Of a DNA stretch of 20,760 nucleotides, positions 8,170 to 15,632 are shown in pieces. The stretch lies in assembly GCA_021812665.1 (NCBI GenBank), contig JAKAMX010000010.1, forward strand, positions 1 to 20,760, in the 5' to 3' direction. The stretch comes from a bacterium (lineage in GTDB: Bacteria; Patescibacteriota; Minisyncoccia; Phycocordibacterales; UBA1550). The position numbers and the translations under genes were made by a program. The notes beneath the pieces were generated by a model. That model worked only from the letters and a program-made list of their open reading frames with translations, ran no database searches and was not told the origin of the DNA. The first letter of the stretch is position 1, and the number at the start of each line of letters is the position of its first letter.

Positions 8170-8178
8170 ATTATAGCA
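8170..8178 (-). promoter_or_regulatory. Extended -10 promoter of the sensory cluster
   Basis: TGCTATAAT on the minus strand, a TGn-extended -10 box with a perfect TATAAT. No good -35 is seen, which extended -10 promoters can tolerate. The ATG of the receiver gene is 23 nt downstream. A second AT-rich box (TAATAT, 8157-8162) is 10 nt from the ATG and could give a leaderless transcript instead. Confidence 0.5.
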
Positions 8179-8201
8179 CTATTATTGCTCTGTGTACCTA
8201 G

Positions 8202-8666
8202 CTAGTTGGTCAGCTCCGACCAGGAAACTGAGGTTATTTGACCGAGCTGATTTGCTGTGACGGTCGTACCGCCGTCCAGGAGGACCGAGGATTGTATCCT
8301 GCGTACGCTAGACCCCATGAGCCCTTTGGATACAATAATTTTCGGATCTGCTGATGTCCCAAGTCCTGCCGAAACAGAAACCTTCGCGCAGCTTGTTCCG
8401 GCAGCACAACCTCCTGCCGCAAAATCTACAGAATAGCAATCAGCGGTACTGCAGGTATAATTTTTATTTCTCGCAATTCTCGTAAGCGCGTCGCGGGCAC
8501 CAGACTCAGCATAAAAAAGAGCGGCAGATGATTGAGCGCCTGCCTGTGAGATGAGTAATTGATCAAACGTCATGGCGGTAATACTCACCACAACTGCAAG
8601 CGCGATGAGCCCTATGACAATCACTGTCGGCAATGTCGCGATCCCCTGTTTTCGAGATTTGTTCAT
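8202..8666 (-). CDS. PilX/GspK-like minor pilin lacking Glu5
   Basis: 154 residues. A short basic leader (MNKSRKQG) is followed by a hydrophobic helix (about 9-30) and an amphipathic continuation with FYAESGARDALTRIARN, the pattern of PilX N-terminal domains. If G8 is the peptidase site, the mature residue +5 is Pro13 where pilins normally have Glu. The small C-terminal domain (about 70-154) has four Cys (near 72-96) that could form disulfides. PilX and GspK sit at the pilus or pseudopilus tip, and GspK also lacks Glu5. Last gene of the minor pilin series, 9 nt after the PilW-like gene. The PilX assignment rests on N-terminal pattern and gene order. Confidence 0.78.
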   Translation of the reverse strand: MNKSRKQGIATLPTVIVIGLIALAVVVSITAMTFDQLLISQAGAQSSAALFYAESGARDALTRIARNKNYTCSTADCYSVDFAAGGCAAGTSCAKVSVSAGLGTSADPKIIVSKGLMGSSVRRIQSSVLLDGGTTVTANQLGQITSVSWSELTN

Positions 8667-8675
8667 AAAATTAAT

Positions 8676-9203
8676 TTAATACAAATTAACCGTACTTTGC
8701 AGCGACGTTGTGTAGTTCCAGCTAGGACTTGTTGAGTTGTAGGCAAACGTCATCTTTATTTGAATCGAAATGTCCGTCGCGCTAAATACGGTGTTGGTAT
8801 TTTCAACCCGAGTGAACGTTGGTGAACTGACCGTAATATTTGAACCCGTTATATTTTGAGGTGCTCCCGCGTTGACCGTTCTGCGGAGCACGCCGCTTGC
8901 AACATCATACACAATTGTTGCACCACCGCGCGTCAGCGTGAGAGAAGAGCTTGATCCACCACTCGCTGGAGTCGTAATCGCAGATGCATTTTTGATATCC
9001 TGTTTGATGAGCTCCGCGGCAAACTTGAGCGCAGAATCAACCTCGCTCCTTGCTTGCGACTGTCCGCTTCCACGCGAGAGAGAAATAAATGTATTGGCAA
9101 CAATGACCACGAGGACTGCAAGGATAGCAACGTAAATTAAGAGTTCTAGGAGACTGAACCCTTTGTTTCCCGTCAGATTCGATTTGGTGAAATTATTTTT
9201 CAA
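8676..9203 (-). CDS. PilW/GspJ-like minor pilin
   Basis: 175 residues with a canonical prepilin site: leader ending in NKG, then FSLLELLIYVAILAVLVVIV. Phe +1 and Glu +5 are both present. The soluble part has VDSALKFAAELIKQDIKNAS, which is typical of PilW/GspJ (the RxxLDxA-like helix), and beta-rich sequence with the pattern GVLRRTVNAG. It probably belongs to the tip complex that primes pilus assembly. The start is TTG at 9203; no in-frame ATG lies between it and the prepilin site, and no Shine-Dalgarno is seen. It begins 12 nt after the Cys-rich secreted protein gene. Confidence 0.83.
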   Translation of the reverse strand: MKNNFTKSNLTGNKGFSLLELLIYVAILAVLVVIVANTFISLSRGSGQSQARSEVDSALKFAAELIKQDIKNASAITTPASGGSSSSLTLTRGGATIVYDVASGVLRRTVNAGAPQNITGSNITVSSPTFTRVENTNTVFSATDISIQIKMTFAYNSTSPSWNYTTSLQSTVNLY

Positions 9204-9215
9204 TGGCGTAGAAAA

Positions 9216-10109
9216 TTAAGGTGCCCAGTTTACCACTACACTTGTTACATTCGGGCTCGCGGTGCTGCCCGTGTTTGTTACACAGTCATTTGTGCAAATC
9301 ATAATCTTGTACCTAAAATAGCGCTGATTATTGAACGGAGGCAAACAGCTTGTCCCCTTTAATTCAACCGGGCTATCCGGACTTGGCGCGTTATACCAAT
9401 CCGCGGAACCGCAAGTGGTGCCTCCATAATACGACCAGGGCCCCGTCGATGAGTTTGAGGTGGCGAGTTGAAACTTGACAGTCCCCGGAACTCCCGTACC
9501 CTGAGTACCTTTCCACATTATTGAGTTGTATCCTGCCGGAGTTCCAATCGCCGTTGAATCGAAAACTGACGAAGTGAGGACCCCGCTTACCGGAAGACCT
9601 CCAGACGGCGCTGCTGCTGATGCACAGATTTGAGTAGGATATGCACCGGGAATCCCAACGTGAGCGTTGGTCACACCAGACATTGAACCAAGGGTCGTAT
9701 CGTAGGTCGGTGAACAGCTACTTGCATATCCAACACTTGCCGTACCGCCAGTTGGTGGAGAAATACAGACACTGTTGGTGTATTTTACGTTTGTATTTGT
9801 TTGGCTCACGTGAGCATTTGTCGAACCAGCAAGCCATAGTGCGGTTGGTCCCGTCGCGCAGGAGTTGCCGAGCGTGCCCCCTGAGATGCTGCAACAAACA
9901 AGGTTCGTATACCCGGAGCCAGGAATTGCAGCGTGTGAATTCGTGGTATTTTTCATCTCATATATCTCGACTTCCCCAGCATTACAAGTCGAGGTTCTCA
10001 CCGAACACGAAAGCGTTCCCGCATATGCAGTAGACGCGGCCATCACAAATAAAATTGCAATAAGCGCTAAAACATATGCACCGCTATTGCTCAGTAATGC
10101 TTTTTTCAT
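9216..10109 (-). CDS. Secreted Cys-rich protein with three TN-A-H repeats and a beta-sandwich-like C-terminus
   Basis: 297 residues. The Sec signal peptide (1-30) ends in AYA, and no prepilin site is present. Three related modules follow at about 35-73, 84-115 and 132-162. Each starts with Cys, contains TN[SA]H[AV], then an aromatic-containing stretch and [VI]C; examples are TNSHAAIPG, TNAHVSQTN and TNAHVGIPG. In all there are 12 Cys, an even number that would suit disulfides. The C-terminal region (about 178-297) looks like a beta-sandwich, with GTVKFQLATSNSSTGPW and RYFRYKIM, ending VTSVVVNWAP. It is encoded within the minor pilin series, 20 nt after the fibre-like gene, so it is a candidate pilus-associated surface protein or adhesin. 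Similar architectures seem familiar from CPR genomes, but I know of no assigned function. Confidence 0.75.
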   Translation of the reverse strand: MKKALLSNSGAYVLALIAILFVMAASTAYAGTLSCSVRTSTCNAGEVEIYEMKNTTNSHAAIPGSGYTNLVCCSISGGTLGNSCATGPTALWLAGSTNAHVSQTNTNVKYTNSVCISPPTGGTASVGYASSCSPTYDTTLGSMSGVTNAHVGIPGAYPTQICASAAAPSGGLPVSGVLTSSVFDSTAIGTPAGYNSIMWKGTQGTGVPGTVKFQLATSNSSTGPWSYYGGTTCGSADWYNAPSPDSPVELKGTSCLPPFNNQRYFRYKIMICTNDCVTNTGSTASPNVTSVVVNWAP

Positions 10110-10129
10110 ACTAGCAAAGATAGTTTGGA

Positions 10130-11494
10130 TTAGTAGTCTGTATCAATATAGAAAGAGGCAACGTCAAGACCGACAGCGAGAGCCGTAGTGTTGTTAGTTC
10201 GCCATGCGCGATGTGCAAGCAATGTCGTTGACAATGGGAGCTGCGTTCCTGGCGTTGCGGCTGTTATCAATCCTTCTGAAACATCGTTGGTGTTTAATCG
10301 CACAACTTTATATCCAACAGTGTTGTTTGTCGCTGGCGAAGCAAATAATGTGAGTTCATACATATCTGTTGAGCGTGTTTTTGCGGGAAAGTTTACGCCG
10401 AGGTCAATCGGTGTCTGCGCCGCTGACCCACCATAATATAATTTTAGGTTAGTGTCAGCGGCGCCGTGTCCAACACCAATACTGTTGGTAAGCGTACTCG
10501 GCTCTACGTTTGTCGGCGCAGCAACACTAGAGGACATACCAACAAATTGACGCGAAGTAGAAACGGCTGCTGCATCACTAGTACCAAAACGAACAACATA
10601 AAAGAAACCACCGAGGCCGGCACCTGTTCCAACAGTATACTGTGCAGCCGTCGTATATTGCCCTGCAAGACTTCCGGCCGTCGCAGCAGACACGTACCCA
10701 AGACGCTTCATACGCGTGAAAAGGTTCGTTGTCGCCACGTTCCTAGCAGTAACCGTACCCACTGCAGTCGGCGCAGTAAGCCCGAAAACTCCTGGAAGTG
10801 TCGTGGAGTTGCCTGGTGGGTTCCATATACCAATTTTATCTTTAGCAATAAGTGGCTGTAGCTCAAAATCGAGACCAGACGGTCCAACCCACTTTGGCAT
10901 TATTCTGCCAGCAATACTTTTTGCATACAAATAACCAGTTGATGCTGGTGGAGTGGATGGCTCGTTTGTGATAGCTTTAAACGAGATTTCTGTATCTGCG
11001 CCATTCAAAAGAAGCGTATTCGATGTTTTATCAAATGCGAAGTCGGTGCTTCCTCCCATAACACCATTGTCATTTACCTGGACTGCAGTGTTCGTACCCG
11101 CAGGCGCTGCAGAAGCGGTGGGCGCAGCCCATGTTCCATCGCCACGCCAGAAAGTGCTTGCCGACGCCCCTGTGCCCCCTCCCAAGTTTGCCACCGGCAA
11201 ATTCCCCGTGACGGTTGTACTCAGGTTTATCTTTCCCCACGAGGGCGCAACTCCGGCTCCATTAGAAATGAGCGCATTGCCGGTTGCTACCGCAGCAAGT
11301 CCAGCAGCAGTGTCAGCGGCAGAGCCGTATACAAGATCTCCTGCAGCGAGCCCCCCACCGATTTCCGTAAGGTTGTGTCCGGGGTTGGGAGCCAAGGCTA
11401 ACGCAACTTGCGCCAAAGTAAATACAAGGGCGACTACTAAAAAAATACTGAGGATTCTATTTTTAAAATTAATTTTCTTAAATAAATTTTTCAT
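10130..11494 (-). CDS. Secreted phage-tail-fibre-like protein within the pilus operon (candidate tip adhesin)
   Basis: 454 residues from ATG 11494. A basic leader and a signal peptide (about 1-35, ending ALALA) are followed by about 90 residues that closely resemble phage tail-fibre/collar modules: GDLVYGSAADTAAGLA (53-68), ALISNGAGVAPSWGKI (74-89), NLPVANLGGGTGASASTFW (98-116) and RGDGTWAAP (117-125). An RGD triplet lies at 117-119. The rest (about 210-454) is Gly/Thr/Ala/Asn-rich and beta-like, with IGIWNPPGNS near 221 and a distinct C-terminal domain ending SFYIDTDY. Phage fibres have no signal peptide; this one does, so it is probably secreted and cellular. It lies between the PilV-like and PilW-like genes and may fill the adhesin role of PilY1. 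An upstream in-frame TTG (11533) is also the -35 box and is less likely as a start. Confidence 0.8.
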   Translation of the reverse strand: MKNLFKKINFKNRILSIFLVVALVFTLAQVALALAPNPGHNLTEIGGGLAAGDLVYGSAADTAAGLAAVATGNALISNGAGVAPSWGKINLSTTVTGNLPVANLGGGTGASASTFWRGDGTWAAPTASAAPAGTNTAVQVNDNGVMGGSTDFAFDKTSNTLLLNGADTEISFKAITNEPSTPPASTGYLYAKSIAGRIMPKWVGPSGLDFELQPLIAKDKIGIWNPPGNSTTLPGVFGLTAPTAVGTVTARNVATTNLFTRMKRLGYVSAATAGSLAGQYTTAAQYTVGTGAGLGGFFYVVRFGTSDAAAVSTSRQFVGMSSSVAAPTNVEPSTLTNSIGVGHGAADTNLKLYYGGSAAQTPIDLGVNFPAKTRSTDMYELTLFASPATNNTVGYKVVRLNTNDVSEGLITAATPGTQLPLSTTLLAHRAWRTNNTTALAVGLDVASFYIDTDY

Positions 11495-11504
11495 ATATAC
11501 CTGT

Positions 11505-11533
11505 ATTATACGTTTTTTAAATGATAGCTCCAA
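11505..11533 (-). promoter_or_regulatory. Promoter of the fibre-like gene
   Basis: On the minus strand, -35 TTGGAG (11528-11533), exact 17-nt spacer, perfect -10 TATAAT (11505-11510), then 10 nt to the ATG at 11494. It lies in the short gap after the PilV-like gene, so the fibre, Cys-rich, PilW-like and PilX-like genes can be transcribed separately from the upstream pilus genes. Confidence 0.7.
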
Positions 11534-11544
11534 TCTGTAGGCAA

Positions 11545-12186
11545 CTACTGAAGATGTAATCCCCCCGTAACATTTACCGCTGCATCCTTGACATCATATG
11601 TTGCCGCGGTGCACGGCTCTACGGTATTGCCGGTACCCCCCGTAGTCCATGCCGTTTGGGCGCAAGTAAGATTTTTCCATCGGAAATAGTAGTTTGAAAA
11701 CGTAACCGAGGCAGCACTGCCGGTGTTCCAGCTCACGGTCGTTGAGGCCTGCTGTGTGCTTGGGTCATCGTCTGCAGCGATATATGTAGTTTCAATATTT
11801 CTCGTAGTTGTGTCGCGACTGACATTTCCGATCGTAACATACCTTGTATACGCAATGCCGTTTTGTGTTACCACTTCATCTCCTGCAACTAGCGTCCACT
11901 TCCCTGCTGACTGCGCAGGATAATAGTGTTGCGTCCATTTTGTAAGACCATACAGGTTGGCCCAGTTTTCCTCGGCTACCGACCGGACGGCCTCAAGAGT
12001 TTCTGCCGCAAGAGCGTTGGCAACATTGCGCTCGCCGGAAACCTTATTACTCCGCATGCTCAAAAAAACGCCGTTCGCCGCGACAGACATAACGACAGCA
12101 AGGAGCGATATTGCGATCAAGAGCTCAAGTAAAAGCGCTCCCCGCTTTTCACTCGCCGTCATTTTTTGAGTACTATTTTTCATCAT
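11545..12186 (-). CDS. PilV/GspI-like minor pilin
   Basis: 213 residues. The prepilin site is KRG followed by ALLLELLIAISLLAVVMSVA; Gly -1 and Glu +5 are conserved, and Ala replaces the usual Phe/Met at +1. The following helix has NALAAETLEAVRSVAEENW, matching the PilV/GspI pattern in which an aromatic W-containing helix precedes a beta-rich head. The head (about 80-213) is Thr-rich with two Cys near the C-terminus (CAQTAWT and EPCTAAT). The ATG overlaps the TGA of the fimT-like gene by 4 nt (ATGA), indicating translational coupling. Two adjacent Met codons (MMKN) make the exact start ambiguous by one codon. Confidence 0.85.
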   Translation of the reverse strand: MMKNSTQKMTASEKRGALLLELLIAISLLAVVMSVAANGVFLSMRSNKVSGERNVANALAAETLEAVRSVAEENWANLYGLTKWTQHYYPAQSAGKWTLVAGDEVVTQNGIAYTRYVTIGNVSRDTTTRNIETTYIAADDDPSTQQASTTVSWNTGSAASVTFSNYYFRWKNLTCAQTAWTTGGTGNTVEPCTAATYDVKDAAVNVTGGLHLQ

Positions 12187-12680
12187 TGAATCGTAATGGC
12201 CCCAACACTCGAAACTGAAATCGTCTTTGAACCACTCTGGTTTGTGATAACAACCGAGGACCCAGTCGTACTGCCTGATATTTTGTTAAAAATAATATCA
12301 AGGGATGACGCGGTCGCGGGTGTGGTAAATTTTACGCTGCTCGCCAGTGTGGTAGTAGCAACAACAACCTTCCCAACATCAGCATAATTCGTCGGCGTTG
12401 AAAAAATTTCGTAATATTGTTGCGGTGATCCATTCACAAAATGTAGACCCCAGAGAAAACCACCCTCCCCTACCATCGATTTTGATTGCGCCAATTTGAG
12501 ATCAAATGAGACAGACTCGGCTACTGAATTGAGCTCAATGCCTCTTCCATAGTTCGCATAAATCCCTGAACCAATTGCGCCAATAATCGCAAGAATTGCC
12601 ATAACAATAAGTATTTCGAGCAACGAAAACCCCGATACCCTTGTTGGCATAGTATTATTGTTGCGATTAAATATTCCCAT
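12183..12680 (-). CDS. FimT/GspH-like minor pilin
   Basis: 165 residues. The leader ends at SG, followed by FSLLEILIVMAILAIIGAIG with Phe +1 and Glu +5. The segment after the membrane helix (NSVAESVSFDLKLAQSKSM) is typical of GspH/FimT, where a helix with LxxAQS precedes a small beta-sandwich. The C-terminal half (about 100-165) is short beta strands ending GAITIQ. It ends in TGA, which shows that TGA is a stop codon in this genome. It sits 14 nt after pilC and overlaps the next pilin gene by 4 nt. Start 12680 is an ATG; an internal ATG (residue 11) closer to the site is also possible. Confidence 0.87.
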   Translation of the reverse strand: MGIFNRNNNTMPTRVSGFSLLEILIVMAILAIIGAIGSGIYANYGRGIELNSVAESVSFDLKLAQSKSMVGEGGFLWGLHFVNGSPQQYYEIFSTPTNYADVGKVVVATTTLASSVKFTTPATASSLDIIFNKISGSTTGSSVVITNQSGSKTISVSSVGAITIQ

Positions 12681-12694
12681 AATTATTGTGGCTT

Positions 12695-13915
12695 CTACAC
12701 GAAGTGGCCGACCAGTTGATAGATTGGAAGAATGATTGAGATTGCGAGCGCGCCGATCAAGAGCCCCATGAAGAGGAGCAGCACCGGTTCCAAAACAGCG
12801 GTGAGCTCCTTGAGTGTATTGTCGACTTCTTCTTCGTAAAAATCTGCAAAGGTTTTGAGGATTTCCTCGAGTGATCCGGTTCGCTCGCCAACAATTATGA
12901 GATTTATCAGAAGCGTAGGAAATAATTCCTTGTATTTACCAAGCGCCTCAGACACCGGAATACCATTTTGGACATCCTGTATCACTGCTTCTATTGCAGC
13001 AGAATAGTGCACATTGTTTATAGACTCTGCAGAAAGGGTGAGTGAATCAATAACCGATAACCCGCTACCGACAAGGTTGCCAAATGTTCTCGCAAATCGC
13101 ACCAGAGCGACTTTTTTCACTAAATCGCGAGCGACCGGTGTGTGAGAAGCAACTGAAAAGAAAAACTTTTTGCCGGTCTTTGTAGTGCGGAAATATGCAA
13201 AAAACCAAATGAGGCCCGCAAGAGCGATCAGATCTACCGTAAAACTCCACGTAAGCACTTGCGAAACAAAAAGAAATGCTTTGGTAATCCACGGTAGCTC
13301 AACACCGCTTTGCAAAAATGATCGTGTCAGTCGTGGAAGCACGAACACAAGCATGAGTACAACCACAAAAGTTGCGGCAACGAGTAGAATTATCGGGTAT
13401 GTGAGTGCGGTCTTTACCTTGCCACGCAACGAGTATTCTTTTGACAAATAGCGAGCAAGCTCAGCAAGTGTTTTGTCCAATTGGCCAGAGACTTCACCGG
13501 CTTTTATCATTCCAATAAAAATAGGTGGGAATGATTCTCGGTAGGCCTCAAATCCAGCAGAAAGCGTTTGCCCGTTTTTAATCATCGCTTGAACTCCTTG
13601 TAAAACACTTTTTAATAATTTCTTTTTTGTGTCCTGTATCAAAATATCGAGAGACTCGACGATCGAGAGCCCAGCTTTTATTGTGGTCGAAAGATTGCGA
13701 ACGAGAAAGACGATATCCACCGTACTGATGGAGTCAAACAAATCAAACGAAAGTACTTTTTTGCTGAGCCCGGGAGCGCGGCCCTGCTTTACCGACAATG
13801 GGGTCAAATAGTGTTTGTTGAGGTACTGCACAACTTCTTCGGTTGAAGTAGCTTCATATTCTCCGTGTACAATTCTGTTGTTTTTGTTATACGCTTCGTA
13901 GATAAATGTTGCCAT
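12695..13915 (-). CDS. pilC: Type IV pilus inner-membrane platform protein PilC
   Basis: 406 residues from the ATG at 13915, which gives the usual PilC/GspF N-terminus (MATFIYEAYNKNNRIVHG). A longer frame to 14011 would overlap pilB and adds a non-conserved stretch, so it was not chosen. It contains two T2SSF domains, about 65-190 and 270-395. Each begins with a four-helix cytoplasmic bundle, with characteristic GLSIVESL...GQTLSAGFEAY...FPPIFIGMIKAGEVSGQLD in the first and GLSVIDSL...GIPVSEALGKY...FPTLLINLIIVGERTGSLE in the second, followed by transmembrane helices (about 165-190, 220-245 and 375-400). PilC couples ATPase motion to pilin insertion and extraction. It starts 4 nt after pilB. 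Confidence 0.96.
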   Translation of the reverse strand: MATFIYEAYNKNNRIVHGEYEATSTEEVVQYLNKHYLTPLSVKQGRAPGLSKKVLSFDLFDSISTVDIVFLVRNLSTTIKAGLSIVESLDILIQDTKKKLLKSVLQGVQAMIKNGQTLSAGFEAYRESFPPIFIGMIKAGEVSGQLDKTLAELARYLSKEYSLRGKVKTALTYPIILLVAATFVVVLMLVFVLPRLTRSFLQSGVELPWITKAFLFVSQVLTWSFTVDLIALAGLIWFFAYFRTTKTGKKFFFSVASHTPVARDLVKKVALVRFARTFGNLVGSGLSVIDSLTLSAESINNVHYSAAIEAVIQDVQNGIPVSEALGKYKELFPTLLINLIIVGERTGSLEEILKTFADFYEEEVDNTLKELTAVLEPVLLLFMGLLIGALAISIILPIYQLVGHFV

Positions 13916-13919
13916 AAAA

Positions 13920-15629
13920 TTATTCGTTGACCACGCGTAAAATCTCCTCGATCGTGGTGATGCCTTTTGAAACTTTGTCGAGTCCGTCCATAAACATAGT
14001 GACCATGCCATTCTCTATCGCCTTTTTTCGGAGCTCCGCAACAGGAACCTCTTTGATGATAAGTTCACGCACCTCGCTCGTGATAACGAACACCTCGAAG
14101 ATACCGATCTGTCCCTGAAAACCAGACATGCCGCACACCTTGCAACCACGACCGCGGTACAACGTAGCGGGAACGTCCTTGAGGTCGCCATTCGCGAGTT
14201 TGACCTGTTCGTTCATGAGAAGCTTTGTCTCTTCGGGTGCAGGATATGATTCAACACACGAGGTGCAGATCCTTCGCACGAGACGTTGCGCAATCACCAC
14301 ATTAACGGTAGATGAAATGAGGAACGCCGGCGCTTTCATGTCGAGCAAGCGAGGGATAGCAGATGGCGCATCGTTGGTATGAAGCGATGAAAGCACTAAG
14401 TGTCCGGTAAGAGCGGCTTGTATCGCGATCTCTACTGTCTCGTCATCGCGAATTTCTCCAACCATGATGATATCCGGATTTTGACGAAGGAGCGCGCGCA
14501 GTCCATTTGCAAATGTGACACCCGCTTTGGTGTTTACTTGTGTTTGGTTCACACGCGGAAACTCGTATTCAATCGGGTCTTCAATCGTCGTGATGTTAAC
14601 TGATGGCGTATTCAGGATATGCAAAATGGCATACAGTGTCGTCGTCTTTCCGTGACCAGTTGGTCCCGTTACCAAGACCATACCGTGTGGCTTTTTGATC
14701 TCCTCACTCAAAATTTCTCCCGCCTTATCTGAGAAGCCCAGGTCGCCGAGTGTGAGTGGTCGCTCCGAGCTCTTGAGTAAACGCATTTCCACTTTTTCTC
14801 CGTGGAAAATTGGCATTATATTTACGCGGACATCGAGGTTTGTCCCGTCGCTCATCTCAAAGCGAAAACGTCCATCCTGCGGTATGCGATGTTCATCTAT
14901 CTGAAGGTTCGCAAGAATTTTTACGCGCGCAACAAGGATGGGTGCAATCTCTATCGGAAGGCTCAGTATCTCCGACATGACACCATCAATGCGAAAGCGC
15001 ACCAGAAGCTCGCGCTCGAGAGGTTCAAAGTGAATATCGGACGTATTGAGCGTGATGGCCTGCTCCATAATGTGGTCCAAGATCGCCACGATCGGCACCG
15101 CGGTGGCAGTTTTATTGAGGTCTTTCTCCCCCGCTACCAAAAGCGACTGTTCGACATTTTCAGATATTGCCTGCTCGAATCCAACATTTATCTTTGGCTC
15201 ATACTGCTTGAGTACGTAATGAAGCCCCGATGGCGTGGTGAGATATGCCTCTACCCACATGCCTACTTTTGCGCGAACATACTCAATTGTATCGAAATCA
15301 AGTGGATCAAGCATGGCAAGCTTCGCAATACCTTTTTCTTTGTCTAGGTTAAAGAGAACAACACTTTTTGATTTCGCGTAAACCTCAGGAAGCAGCTCGA
15401 GCGTTGATTGCTCGATTGTTTCTTTTTTGAGGTTAATAACCGGCGCGCCGTAGTAAGGGCTCAGGAGCTCTGTGAGATAGTCTTCGGTAATTTTCTCATC
15501 ACCGATCAAAATATTCTGAATGCTTTGACCGCTTCGTTTCGATTCGTCGTGAGCATGGTCGAAATCTGCTTCACTAATTATTCCCGATTCGAGTAAAATC
15601 GATTTCAGCTTTTCTTCACTAATGTGCAT
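13920..15629 (-). CDS. pilB: Type IV pilus assembly ATPase PilB (GspE family)
   Basis: 569 residues, full length. The N-terminal MshEN/T2SSE-N domain spans about 1-150. The ATPase has Walker A GPTGHGKT (322-329, His in place of the common Ser), Asp box TIEDPIEYEF (348-357), Walker B-region NPDIIMVGEIRDDET (384-398) and His box TGHLVLSSLHTNDA (408-421). A zinc-binding pair of CxxC motifs (C455/C458 and C496/C499) is typical of PilB/GspE and absent from PilT. It powers pilus extension at the cytoplasmic face with PilC. It follows the polytopic membrane protein by 3 nt and precedes pilC by 4 nt. An extended -10 box lies 7 nt before the ATG, which may give a separate leaderless transcript. Confidence 0.97.
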   Translation of the reverse strand: MHISEEKLKSILLESGIISEADFDHAHDESKRSGQSIQNILIGDEKITEDYLTELLSPYYGAPVINLKKETIEQSTLELLPEVYAKSKSVVLFNLDKEKGIAKLAMLDPLDFDTIEYVRAKVGMWVEAYLTTPSGLHYVLKQYEPKINVGFEQAISENVEQSLLVAGEKDLNKTATAVPIVAILDHIMEQAITLNTSDIHFEPLERELLVRFRIDGVMSEILSLPIEIAPILVARVKILANLQIDEHRIPQDGRFRFEMSDGTNLDVRVNIMPIFHGEKVEMRLLKSSERPLTLGDLGFSDKAGEILSEEIKKPHGMVLVTGPTGHGKTTTLYAILHILNTPSVNITTIEDPIEYEFPRVNQTQVNTKAGVTFANGLRALLRQNPDIIMVGEIRDDETVEIAIQAALTGHLVLSSLHTNDAPSAIPRLLDMKAPAFLISSTVNVVIAQRLVRRICTSCVESYPAPEETKLLMNEQVKLANGDLKDVPATLYRGRGCKVCGMSGFQGQIGIFEVFVITSEVRELIIKEVPVAELRKKAIENGMVTMFMDGLDKVSKGITTIEEILRVVNE

Positions 15630-15632
15630 GAG

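Noticed and set aside
10130..11494. Prophage remnant
   Set aside because: Tail-fibre-like sequence is confined to one gene with a signal peptide in a pilus operon; no capsid, terminase, portal or integrase genes are present.
13916..14011. Longer N-terminus of PilC
   Set aside because: It would overlap the end of pilB by about 90 bp and lacks similarity to PilC; the ATG at 13915 gives the usual N-terminus.
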